Assembly (NCBI GenBank): GCA_001275005.1 | Contig: JWZX01003080.1 | Coordinates: 1 to 41,685, forward strand | Length of the DNA stretch: 41,685 bases | Origin: Chrysochromulina tobinii | Lineage: Eukaryota > Haptophyta > Prymnesiales > Chrysochromulinaceae | Direction of reading: 5' to 3' | In this document: positions 34,294 to 41,685 of the stretch, piece after piece | How positions within the stretch are numbered: the stretch's first letter is position 1 | Layout: the number at the start of each line of letters is the position of its first letter | Translations under genes and position numbers: made by a program | The notes under the pieces: generated by a model | The model's input: the letters and a program-made list of their open reading frames with translations, nothing else | What the model was told of the DNA's origin: nothing | Database searches by the model: none

Positions 34294-34497
34294 ATGTCTG
34301 AAGACCTCGCGGAGCGTCAACAGCGGCAACAGGAGTCAAAGACGCTCCTGGATACGGGCTCCCAGCCGAGCTTCTGGCGGCACTACTGCTGGTTTCCAGT
34401 GGTGCTCGTAGCCTGCGTTCTAATGTTCGGCTTGTACTACGCGTACATGAGAGTAGCTGAGAAAGAATTAGGTGATGATGACGACGGAACAAGGTAG
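34294..34497 (+). CDS. Small single-pass membrane protein (hypothetical)
   Basis: A 67-residue frame: a polar, charged N-terminus (MSEDLAERQQRQQESK), one strong hydrophobic helix (about residues 33-55, WFPVVLVACVLMFGLYYAYM), then an acidic tail (ELGDDDDGTR). Its composition and layout look like a genuine one-helix protein rather than chance. I do not recognise the family. It diverges from the ABC1 kinase gene with 205 bases between the starts, and no conserved motif fixes its role. Confidence 0.5.
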   Translation: MSEDLAERQQRQQESKTLLDTGSQPSFWRHYCWFPVVLVACVLMFGLYYAYMRVAEKELGDDDDGTR

Positions 34498-34992
34498 CGA
34501 CGATCTTCGAGCCTGCACTGCAATGCTGGGTGCACAGAGAGCGCTTGAGAGGCATCCTCGGCGGGCGGCGCATGCAGTACCAGGCCCGTCAAAACGACTA
34601 CAACACTGCGCATCTATAATGCGCATGATCAGACGCAGTTGCAAACCAGTCAAGTATTGACGTGATGTTTGATGCGGATCTGAGAGAAAGAGCTCATTCG
34701 AGGTAGTTCGTACCAGCCCGACCATGGGCACAATCTCGCTGGCTTGGGTCAGGGTCAGGGTTAGGGTCAGGGTTAGGGTTAGTTCTTCATTTCAATTTTC
34801 ATCGCGCATGTCCACGTCAGCAGACAGCACATTGCTAGCGCACGAACTACTACGTAGTAGGAAATACTATATAGGAAAACACGACGCACACCACCGCGGC
34901 AATGCAGCACGCGCTCACACCCACTTACGTCACATGCCCCATCACACAACCAACCTGCTCCATGTGCTCTTTGCTTGTATTTTAGGCGGTAT
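34498..34992. other. Interval with a telomere-like tract, no gene seen
   Basis: Contains the TTAGGG-type tract at 34744-34782 and the 3' flank of the minus-strand EF-hand gene. A direct repeat of about 20 bases (GTGCTCTTTGCTTGTAT) occurs near 34967-34983 and again near 35043-35059, spanning the end of that gene. Nothing else was recognised. Confidence 0.5.
34744..34782 (+). repeat. Interstitial telomere-like repeat (TTAGGG/TCAGGG)
   Basis: About six head-to-tail GGGTCA and GGGTTA hexamers. TTAGGG is the telomere unit of many protists, animals and fungi, unlike TTTAGGG of most green algae and plants. It sits between genes, not at a sequence end. Confidence 0.9.
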
Positions 34993-37900
34993 TCATGCTC
35001 CTCCTTGTACTGTAAGCTCCTTGTGCTCCTTGTCTGTTCCTTGTGCTCTTTGCTTGTATCCCGCTGCAAAATCTCTCGCCGCCTCTTTTCCGCCGGAAAC
35101 CGGCTGGGAAAGGTTTGAGTCGCTCGAAAATGGTCGCGATGACTGGCGGCGCCGCCGGAAAGACTCCTCTTCGTTCTCTTGGCGCAACCTTTCCGTCTCG
35201 ATGCGGATCTCCTCGAATTCCTTGTTGAGCGCGGCGCTCTGGTGCTCCCGCATCTCCTGTCGCATGATCATCCCGAGGAACTGCCCCGTCACCTCCTGCT
35301 TGAGCTGCCGCAAGTCCACCACGGCCGGTGGCGATCCCTTCTTCTTCGAGCCGTTGGGCTCTGCGGGAGCGTTGCTGAACATGCGCGTGAGCTCGCCAAA
35401 GGTGATCGCGCCGCTGCCGTCCGTATCAAACGAGGCGAAGAGAGAGTCGACCGCGGAGCTGCTTGTCCCATGAAGCGAAGGTAGAGTGTGCAGCACCTTG
35501 CGGAACTCGTCCTTGGTTATCAGCCCGTCGCCGTTCTCGTCCCACGACCTAAACAAGTCGAGGACGCGCGCAGCCTGTGAGGCGAGCCGCGAGCGCAGCG
35601 TCAGGATCGATTCGCTCGGCCGATTCTTGTCTATCGACATGAGCCTCTCGATCGCCGAGTCTTGATCAGGTGCCATAATGAAGCCGACCGCGGCGCGCAG
35701 CTCGGACATCTCGATCAGGCCCGAACCGTCGGTGTCGATGCTCGCAAACACCTTCGCGACATTCTCCCAGTTGCCGAGATCCACGCCAAGGTCCTGGAGC
35801 GCCTGCCGGAACTGCCGATGATTAATGGTGCCGCCTGTGCGCTGTGCGTACACTTGGAGCACATCAATGAACTGCGCGGCGGCGCGCGAGCTGCGCGAGT
35901 GCACGTTCTCGAGGTTGAGCTGCGCCTCAATTTGAAGGGCCTCCCCCTTCTCAGGAACTTTGGGCGCGCTCACTTCCAGGGGCCTCGGCCCAAGCCCCTT
36001 GATCAATTTCTTGAGCTCGGCATACCTGACGCTCCCCGAACCGTCGGTATCGACCAGATCCACGATGGCAGAAATCTCAGCGTCCGTCACGCGGATGAAG
36101 CCATAAGTCTTGAGCACCGTCTTGAACTCGTCCCGGCTCAGCTCGCCAGACTGGTCGGTGTCGATCTGCTTGAAGATGTCGACGATGCGCTCGCCGCCGT
36201 TGGCTACCTTTTGAAAGCCTGCCATGTGATCTCGGAGCGTCCAGATATCGAGCCCGCCGAGATCTTCGACGTCGCAGTCGGCTGCACTTGGCGTGGGCTG
36301 GGCGTTCGACGCCTGGCTCGTAAAGCTCAGCCGTGCCTTGTGGAACGCCGCCGCCTGGTTCTGGAACTTGAGCTGCGACAACTCGCCTCCGCCCGCCGAA
36401 GACGGCGCCCGTGCGTGTACTGCACCGACAGCCCCGCGACGCTTCGAACGGACGGACGGGAGTGCGGCGGCCTCCTGGATCTCCCGCTGAGATACGGACC
36501 GAGATACGGAGCGAGAAACAGACCGAGTTGATGCGGCGGCCTCCTGGATCTCCCTCTGGCTGATGGGCCGTTGCTTGAGCGAGCGCGTCAGTCGCACGTT
36601 CCCGCCATTGAGTAGGATCTTTTGAATCTCACGGACCGAGAGCGTGCCGTTGCCATCAGTATCCCACTTGTTATAGAGCTCGATGATGTCTTCTTCAGCG
36701 GCCGGACAGCCATAGCCTCTAAGGGCCTTGGAAAAGTCTGCGGGCGAGACCTCGGAGCTGCCGCTTTTGTCCCACGACCGCAGCAGGTCGAGCATGCGCA
36801 GCGAGTTCGCCACGAGCGCGTCGCGCAGCTTGTCGGCCATCAACTCGGCGTTCGATTCATGCAGTGCTTTCCAATCGGTCAGATGTGAGACATGCGCCAC
36901 CATCTCCTTGGGCGCTGGTCTCGGCTTCAGGGAGCTTCGGCGGATGGGCGTCTCGCAAAAGCCCCTCTCGTAACCGTCTCCCTCGGACCTCGAGGCGACA
37001 GGCGCGGACGGAAGCCGGCCGCTCAGCACCGTCTGCAGCACCGCACGCACCGACACGTGCTCCTCTGTGGCCATATCGATTCCGTCGCCGCCACCCAGGG
37101 CCATAGCCGTTGGGCCAGAACCGATGCGCGACATGGACAGAGCGACGTCCTGAGCGAGGAGCAAAGGGGGTATAGGTGGCCGTACCGAAGGCGGCCGCGC
37201 CAAAGGCTGGCTGATCATCGCCCTCTCGAGCGTCCTCTCCGCCTCATGCTTCGCTGCCAGCTTAGAGAGACTGCCATCGGCCGACTGCCGCACCTTCGCA
37301 TGGATCAGCCTGAGCTCGTCCGCCTTCGCATCGGCCAACTGCTGCGTGCGGCGGGCCTCGCGCTGCTTCATCTCGTCGAGCACGGCGCGCTCGGGGCTCA
37401 TCACGGCGCGCTCGGGGCTCATCACCCAAGACGCTTGTCCCACGACCGTTGACCCTTGAGCTTCCTCCGCCGTCGCCTGTACGGCAATGGGAGGCGCAGG
37501 CGGCCCAGCGAGATCTCGATCCGTATCTCGGTCCGTATCTCGGTCCGTATCTCGGTCCGAGTCATCTTGACCTGTATCTTGGTCCGCGGGCTGAGAGGTG
37601 ATTTCGCCGAGAGTCGCATGGTCGGCAAAGCTGTGGAGGCTCTCCTGCCTCAGTCCCCTGCTTCCTCTCCTGCTTCCAAACCTTGGCGAAGCAGGCCTCG
37701 CCGAGGATTCACCAGAATCGACCACCGGGAAGCTGTCGAGCATTGAGCAGATCTCGGAGTGGGAGAGGCCGAGCGCCACATTCCCCTTCTCGTTCCCCAC
37801 CTGCAGCAGCACCATCGCGATCGCGCTTTTGGGTGCATGCTCCACGTCGTCTCCAGCTGCGATTGCTTCGAGGGCACCCTTGACGGCGAGATGGAATCGG

Positions 37901-38709
37901 CCGAGGCGAGCCTGAAGATGCCGCGCGACGGCACTCGCAGGGAGCGGGGCGCTCGAGGAGGAAGTGCCGAACGCGCCACCCGCGTTCAGCAGCGACGGCA
38001 GCGACTCACTCATACGCAGACCCGAGCTGCCGCCGCTCAGGGTGTGGGGCGCGGTGCCACCGCGGCCGAAGGCGCTTCTCGAGTCGCCGCGGCCAATGGC
38101 ACTGGTCGAAGAGTCCCACATCTCCGAGGCAAAGAGCGAGTCGGCGTTGCCACCGGCGCGGCTGCGCGCGCGCGAGAGGGGTAGCCGTGGCGTGGGGATG
38201 CCACTCACCACGTATGCGCTCGAGACTCCGCGCAGGGGTGCAGGCAGCGAGTAACGTGGAGACTCCGCGCGCAAGCCGAGCTCGGTCGGGAAGCCGAGTG
38301 GGACTGTCAGGAGCGATGCGGGCACGAGTGCCCTCCCGTTCAGCACCCCGTGCTGACTGCTCGCGCCGCGCGGCCTGCGCAGCGCCGCGACAGAGCCGAA
38401 GCTCATGTGCGAAATCGCCTCACGCACAAGGCACGTGCCGGAGCCGTCCTGGTCGAGATACTTCTCGAAGAGTTGCGACGCAGCAGCGCGGAGCTCTGCA
38501 ATGTCGGTGCACTCTGGGTGATGAACCGCTTCGGCGACGACCTCCACAAATGTCTGCTTGACTATGCGGTTGGCTGGCAGCATCGTGCGCAGCGCACGCT
38601 CCACCTTGGTGCTATTGATCTTGATGCTCGCCAGGCCACGCGTCAAGGCCTTGGTGGCAAGGTTCTCCACGGGTGTTGGCAGCGGCAGCGAGAGGTTCCT
38701 GGCGGCCAT
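34993..38709 (-). CDS. Multi-EF-hand calcium-binding protein (1,238 residues)
   Basis: One uninterrupted minus-strand frame starting at an ATG in a good context (38709). Eight recognisable EF-hand loops: DQDGSGTCLVRE (about 86), DKSGSSEVSPAD (about 650), DTDGNGTLSVRE (about 683), DTDQSGELSRDE (about 853), DTDGSGSVRYAE (about 888), DTDGSGLIEMSE (about 993), DENGDGLITKDE (about 1056) and DTDGSGAITFGE (about 1095); a degenerate one (RTGGTINHRQF) lies near 945. Loops 3-6 and 8 have near-ideal acidic positions. Residues 110-600 are low complexity and probably disordered, with a DRDT repeat and a duplicated MSPERAV. The C-terminus has charged helical segments. It probably acts as a calcium-responsive scaffold; no kinase or enzymatic domain is visible. 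It diverges from the La gene. Confidence 0.82.
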   Translation of the reverse strand: MAARNLSLPLPTPVENLATKALTRGLASIKINSTKVERALRTMLPANRIVKQTFVEVVAEAVHHPECTDIAELRAAASQLFEKYLDQDGSGTCLVREAISHMSFGSVAALRRPRGASSQHGVLNGRALVPASLLTVPLGFPTELGLRAESPRYSLPAPLRGVSSAYVVSGIPTPRLPLSRARSRAGGNADSLFASEMWDSSTSAIGRGDSRSAFGRGGTAPHTLSGGSSGLRMSESLPSLLNAGGAFGTSSSSAPLPASAVARHLQARLGRFHLAVKGALEAIAAGDDVEHAPKSAIAMVLLQVGNEKGNVALGLSHSEICSMLDSFPVVDSGESSARPASPRFGSRRGSRGLRQESLHSFADHATLGEITSQPADQDTGQDDSDRDTDRDTDRDTDRDLAGPPAPPIAVQATAEEAQGSTVVGQASWVMSPERAVMSPERAVLDEMKQREARRTQQLADAKADELRLIHAKVRQSADGSLSKLAAKHEAERTLERAMISQPLARPPSVRPPIPPLLLAQDVALSMSRIGSGPTAMALGGGDGIDMATEEHVSVRAVLQTVLSGRLPSAPVASRSEGDGYERGFCETPIRRSSLKPRPAPKEMVAHVSHLTDWKALHESNAELMADKLRDALVANSLRMLDLLRSWDKSGSSEVSPADFSKALRGYGCPAAEEDIIELYNKWDTDGNGTLSVREIQKILLNGGNVRLTRSLKQRPISQREIQEAAASTRSVSRSVSRSVSQREIQEAAALPSVRSKRRGAVGAVHARAPSSAGGGELSQLKFQNQAAAFHKARLSFTSQASNAQPTPSAADCDVEDLGGLDIWTLRDHMAGFQKVANGGERIVDIFKQIDTDQSGELSRDEFKTVLKTYGFIRVTDAEISAIVDLVDTDGSGSVRYAELKKLIKGLGPRPLEVSAPKVPEKGEALQIEAQLNLENVHSRSSRAAAQFIDVLQVYAQRTGGTINHRQFRQALQDLGVDLGNWENVAKVFASIDTDGSGLIEMSELRAAVGFIMAPDQDSAIERLMSIDKNRPSESILTLRSRLASQAARVLDLFRSWDENGDGLITKDEFRKVLHTLPSLHGTSSSAVDSLFASFDTDGSGAITFGELTRMFSNAPAEPNGSKKKGSPPAVVDLRQLKQEVTGQFLGMIMRQEMREHQSAALNKEFEEIRIETERLRQENEEESFRRRRQSSRPFSSDSNLSQPVSGGKEAARDFAAGYKQRAQGTDKEHKELTVQGGA

Positions 38710-38960
38710 TCGCGCGTCAAGTCCTCGCCCTGCTCTCTGAGAGGGACCTTTGTGTTGTAAGGGAGCTTGTGTTGGTCGAGATGGACGGCTTGTCGCCGTT
38801 CGCTAATCTATGAAACGTCTGAAGCATGCGTCCAGCGTGTGAGATGAGTTGAGCAAGGGGCGGTCTCGTGCATGGGCGCGTTGCAAAGGCGCGCCAGATG
38901 TAACCCCCTTCATATTAACGATTCGCGCCCTCGTGGGCGGCTGACACGTGATCGAAAAAT
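38710..38960. promoter_or_regulatory. Divergent intergenic region, EF-hand gene and La gene
   Basis: These 251 bases separate two divergent start codons, so both promoters should lie here. No TATA box at a convincing position was recognised. Only the layout supports the call. Confidence 0.4.
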
Positions 38961-40103
38961 ATGACGAGCATTTCCGGCGCTGTGCGGTCCGTCGACGACC
39001 GCACCAAACAGAACCTGCTGAGGCAGATCGAGTACTACTTCTCCGATCTATCCTTGCCGTACGACGACTTCCTTAAGAGCCAGATGGATGCTTCGGGCGC
39101 CATTCCTGTAGCCGTGCTTGCTAGTTCCCCGCGCGTCATCTCGATGTGCGAGGCAGTGGACCTCGACCTTGAGTGCGACCGCGAGGCAGTGCTACTCGAG
39201 ATCCTCAAGGAGTCTGACTCGGTGCGCGTCGTCGAGGACACCAAGCTGCAGCGCGTGTGGCCGATGCCAGATGCAGACCCGAGTGCCGCTCGCTCCGCCT
39301 ACCTCTCTGGGGTCAACCGGGATTGGGACGAGGCAAAGATGCGCGAGAGGCTGAGCGCGAGCAAGGATGCCGAAAGTTTTCTACCAGTGGTCAGCATGCG
39401 CAGGCTGCGTGACGTGCAGCGCGACCGTGCCTACACAGGCCAGTGGTACATCGAGTGCGAGAGCGAAGCCAAGGCTGCCGCGCTGGTCGCAGCCGCAACC
39501 AAGGGGAGTGCCGGTGTGCCATGCAACAAAGCCAAGCATCTGCAGGACTTTTTCGACAAGCAGAAGGAGACGATCCTCGAACAGAAGCAGAAGCGCGCCC
39601 TCAAGGCAGCGTCCGGCGAGCCGAGCGCGAGCGCCGCGTCGGGCGCCAAGCGCGCAAGGGAGGAGGAGGAGGAACCAGTGGATGACGAGGCGAAGCGGCA
39701 GCGTGCTGAGGCCGATCTGGCGACGCTGCTCAAGGTCGAGTCGATCGGGCCGGACGCGTCGCGCGAGACGATCAGCGCGCTGTGCGAGCCCCATGGCAAG
39801 GTCGCCTTCATCGAGTTTGAACGAGGCCTGTCGGAAGCCATGCTGCGGTTCGAGTCTGCCGAGAGCGCGACCCAGGTGCTCGAGGCGCTCAGCGGCGCGG
39901 GCACTGACGTGGGCGGCGCGGTGGCGACGTGGCGCCGGCCGACGGCGCAGGAGTCAGAGAGCTACTGGCAAGCCTACCGCGACCGCAAGGCTGCGCAGCA
40001 GAAGCAGAAGCACGGACGCGGCGGTGGCAAGGGGAAGGGCGGCGGCAAGGGCAAGGGTGGCTACGGCAAGGGCCGCGGCGGCAAGGGGCGCGGCGGCAGG
40101 TGA
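38961..40103 (+). CDS. La (LARP3-type) RNA-binding protein
   Basis: A 380-residue protein with the La architecture. La motif at about 15-100 (KQNLLRQIEYYFSDLSLPYDDFLKSQMD is diagnostic, here at residues 16-43), RRM1 at about 110-185 (YLSGVN...GQWYIECESEAKA), a basic and acidic linker with an NLS-like AKRAREEEEE, a second RRM at about 254-325 (LLKVESIGPDAS...GKVAFIEFERG), and a Gly/Lys/Arg-rich tail of GKGKGG repeats (351-380). La proteins bind the UUU-OH 3' ends of new RNA polymerase III transcripts in the nucleus and aid tRNA maturation. The ATG at 38961 is close to the La motif, as in the family. The length is typical. Confidence 0.93.
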   Translation: MTSISGAVRSVDDRTKQNLLRQIEYYFSDLSLPYDDFLKSQMDASGAIPVAVLASSPRVISMCEAVDLDLECDREAVLLEILKESDSVRVVEDTKLQRVWPMPDADPSAARSAYLSGVNRDWDEAKMRERLSASKDAESFLPVVSMRRLRDVQRDRAYTGQWYIECESEAKAAALVAAATKGSAGVPCNKAKHLQDFFDKQKETILEQKQKRALKAASGEPSASAASGAKRAREEEEEPVDDEAKRQRAEADLATLLKVESIGPDASRETISALCEPHGKVAFIEFERGLSEAMLRFESAESATQVLEALSGAGTDVGGAVATWRRPTAQESESYWQAYRDRKAAQQKQKHGRGGGKGKGGGKGKGGYGKGRGGKGRGGR

Positions 40104-40473
40104 TGTGCGCGCGGACTGAAACGTCGTAAGATTGTAGTGCGCCGGCATGTATCGCTGTTTCAGGTGTTCCGGGCGAAGATCCAGCGAGATGGATCCAGCT
40201 CACTCTCGAAATCGTCGGAGAGGGATTACAAAGTGCAGGTCGGCGATTGGCGTGTGCGTGCACCGGTCGTTGTGTGCTTGCACGTTCGGTTGCTGCTTCC
40301 GTTTTCAGCCGAGCTGCAGCCGCTCGCCTTATTTTTAGTCCCAGGATTAAAACCACACACATGAAGTGCAATTGATGAAATGTTGACAGATGGGATCGAT
40401 GCTGGCTGGACTTTTTTTTCGCATTATCGCAACGCCAACGGGTATTATAAATAAAAAAAGGTTTTTCCACCAG
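40104..40473. other. Interval after the La gene, no gene seen
   Basis: Its right part (about 40370-40470) is AT-rich with T8 and A7 runs and ends in a pyrimidine-rich TTTTTCCACCAG, so it could be an intron leading into the fragment that follows. Otherwise nothing was recognised. Confidence 0.4.
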
Positions 40474-41012
40474 TGCGAGCTCGGGCGCCAGTTCTTCGCC
40501 GGGCGCCTCCTTCGGCCAGATGGGCAACTCGACGCAGCCTTCGTGGGCGCGGAGAAGCTCAAGCTCCACGTGGCGCAGGCTGCCCTGGACGGCTCGCCCA
40601 TGGGTGTCGACGGTAAGCGCATCATCGACGCGCTGCGCTCGGCGATCATCCCGCCGGCGTGGCGTCTGCAGATCGGCACCTTTCGAGCGCATTGGAATAG
40701 ACCTACCTGCATTCGCCATCGAGGACGCTCGACAACTGTTGACGAAATCATTTCGGCTGCCACGTGGATCGCGCTGCTACCGAGCGCATGCGCTCCCGCC
40801 ACAACGAGCTCGAGATGGCAGATTTCAGTGAGCCTGTGCTCAAGGTGCTCAAGGGCATCAAGATCTCGTCTACGCATTGCCGGCGAACCTTTACGCTTCG
40901 CGACATCGACACCGAGCTCTGCTCCGCGTCCATGTTTCCATGGGTGGACGCCGACGGCAACGAGACGGCGATGAGCGTGGCCGCCTTCGCCCGCGCTGCT
41001 GCCGTCGCCTAG
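40474..41012 (+). pseudogene. Frameshifted coding remnant
   Basis: Protein-like sequence moves through all three plus-strand frames: ELGRQFFAGRLLRPDG to IIDALRSAIIPPAW (about 40475-40670), then FERIGIDLPAFAIEDARQ (about 40685-40750), then RMRSRHNELEMADFSEPV to WVDADGNETAMSVAAF (about 40780-41000), ending at a TAG at 41010. Each change is one base in the same direction. The AG-rich CTGCAG at the first change could be a splice site, but no matching donor keeps all the coding-like parts. I favour a decayed gene or sequence errors; an unresolved multi-exon gene is the alternative. The family is not recognised; the last part has an EF-hand-like DADGNE. Confidence 0.4.
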
Positions 41013-41139
41013 GTCGGCGTCGCGTGATGAATCGCCATCGCGTAAGTCAAGGCCATTAGCCCATCGCACGCATCCGCCAGCTGCGCCACCTCCACCCGTG
41101 CCGCTGCCGCGGCTGGGCCGCCGCCCTGAACACGACTCG

Positions 41140-41225
41140 GCTGGGAGAGACTCGCCGCCGCCGCCACCGCCGCCGCGGCCCACGGGCCCCACGCCGGCGG
41201 CGGCGGCGGCGGCGGCGGCCTGCAA
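41140..41225. repeat. CCG/GGC low-complexity stretch
   Basis: Runs of CCGCCG and GGCGGC with imperfect dyad symmetry between two coding regions. It may be prone to slippage; no gene is inferred. Confidence 0.7.
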
Positions 41226-41309
41226 CCCGTTGGGGACGCAGACCGCCCTGCACCGTATCGACAGGCAATCTGCATCGTACAAATGCAGCAGACAAATCAC
41301 CCTAACATC

Positions 41310-41685
41310 ATGAGCTTGACCTCAGGCGATGAAACTCCTGCACCAACATCCTCCTATGCTCAGGCTGCTGCCTCGTCGTCGATCGCCCCAACGGGAGCCG
41401 ATGCACCGATGCAGCATGTACCGAACGCTACGGGCGAACGCAAGCGACGCATAGTCAGTGCAGAAGAGCGTCAAGAGCTTCACGTTGCTGACAGCCTCGT
41501 TGAGCTCGCGCTCATCTTCGATACGAGTGCCGGAAAGAAAGGCGCGTTCGGTGGCCTCGGCCAAGACGCGCGCAAATCAACTGAACGCACCATCAATGAT
41601 ATCGTCCAAGCGACGCGTAGAAAATGTTCCTCTGTCGCCCAGCTTTCTGCTCCGCACTTTCCCCCCAAACCCCTCCCCCCCCCTC
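41310..41685 (+). CDS. 5' part of an unidentified gene, cut by the window end
   Basis: From the ATG at 41310 the plus frame is open for 125 codons to the end of the window with no stop. It begins MSLTSGDETPAPTSSYAQ, is Ser/Ala/Pro rich for about 45 residues, then has a basic stretch (GERKRRIVSAEERQE) and a helical-looking acidic/basic segment (ADSLVELALIFDTSAGKKG, DARKSTERTINDIVQATRRK). The alternation of a disordered start and a folded segment looks like real protein. No known domain was recognised. The last bases are C-rich (CCCC runs), where the frame may become unreliable. Confidence 0.5.
   Translation, partial: MSLTSGDETPAPTSSYAQAAASSSIAPTGADAPMQHVPNATGERKRRIVSAEERQELHVADSLVELALIFDTSAGKKGAFGGLGQDARKSTERTINDIVQATRRKCSSVAQLSAPHFPPKPLPPP

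Noticed and set aside
40347-41300. 317-residue minus-strand open frame near the right end
   Set aside because: Dominated by Gly/Arg/Ala low-complexity sequence from the CCG stretch, with no domain; plus-strand frames look more protein-like.
1-41685. Bacterial or giant-virus origin of the window
   Set aside because: In-phase GT-AG introns that restore known domains, a eukaryotic-type SECIS in a 3' UTR, La and multi-EF-hand genes and a telomere-like tract fit a eukaryotic nuclear genome better.

Overview
The window looks like nuclear DNA of a GC-rich unicellular eukaryote, most likely an alga. Five coding regions are interrupted by short GT-AG introns whose splicing restores known domains in phase. 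The proteins are eukaryotic in type: a La RNA-binding protein, an ABC1/ADCK kinase, a very large armadillo-repeat protein, EF-hand proteins, and a selenoprotein H with an in-frame UGA plus a SECIS-like hairpin in its 3' UTR. A short interstitial TTAGGG-type telomeric tract is also present. A haptophyte is my best guess (compact, GC-rich, TTAGGG-type repeat, selenoprotein, giant TIG protein), but the sequence does not prove the lineage.

Layout, left to right. (1) 1-1.4 kb: trypsin-like protease, + strand, possibly 5'-incomplete. (2) 1.46-14.95 kb: secreted giant of about 4,458 residues with FN3, many IPT/TIG repeats and interleaved lectin-like modules, one intron. (3) 14.95-15.58 kb: non-coding, with an 82-bp direct repeat. 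(4) 15.58-17.12 kb, minus: two-exon EF-hand protein, divergent from (5) 17.28-17.77 kb, plus: selenoprotein H and its SECIS. (6) 18.27-18.65 kb, minus: a small frame broken by an in-frame TGA. (7) 18.79-21.34 kb, minus: a histidine-kinase rhodopsin, that is a microbial rhodopsin fused to a histidine kinase and a receiver domain. (8) 21.34-21.89 kb: non-coding, with an identical 81-bp direct repeat. (9) 21.89-31.92 kb, minus: armadillo-repeat giant of about 3,228 residues. (10) 32.09-34.09 kb, minus: ABC1 kinase. (11) 34.29-34.50 kb, plus: small one-helix membrane protein. (12) 34.74 kb: telomere-like tract. (13) 34.99-38.71 kb, minus: multi-EF-hand protein, divergent from (14) 38.96-40.10 kb, plus: La protein. 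(15) 40.47-41.01 kb: frameshifted coding remnant. (16) 41.31 kb to the end: the start of another gene, cut by the window edge.

The genes do not form an operon or an evident pathway; this is ordinary compact nuclear gene order. The two most notable items are the rhodopsin-histidine kinase-receiver fusion, which keeps the retinal lysine but has lost the usual helix-C acidic counterion, and the selenoprotein H/SECIS pair, which a naive gene caller would split in two at the UGA. A third theme is the introns: all are short, three carry tandem repeats, two from different genes share a near-identical 13-base block, and one has similar sequence at both splice junctions, which hints at introner-like or duplication-born introns.
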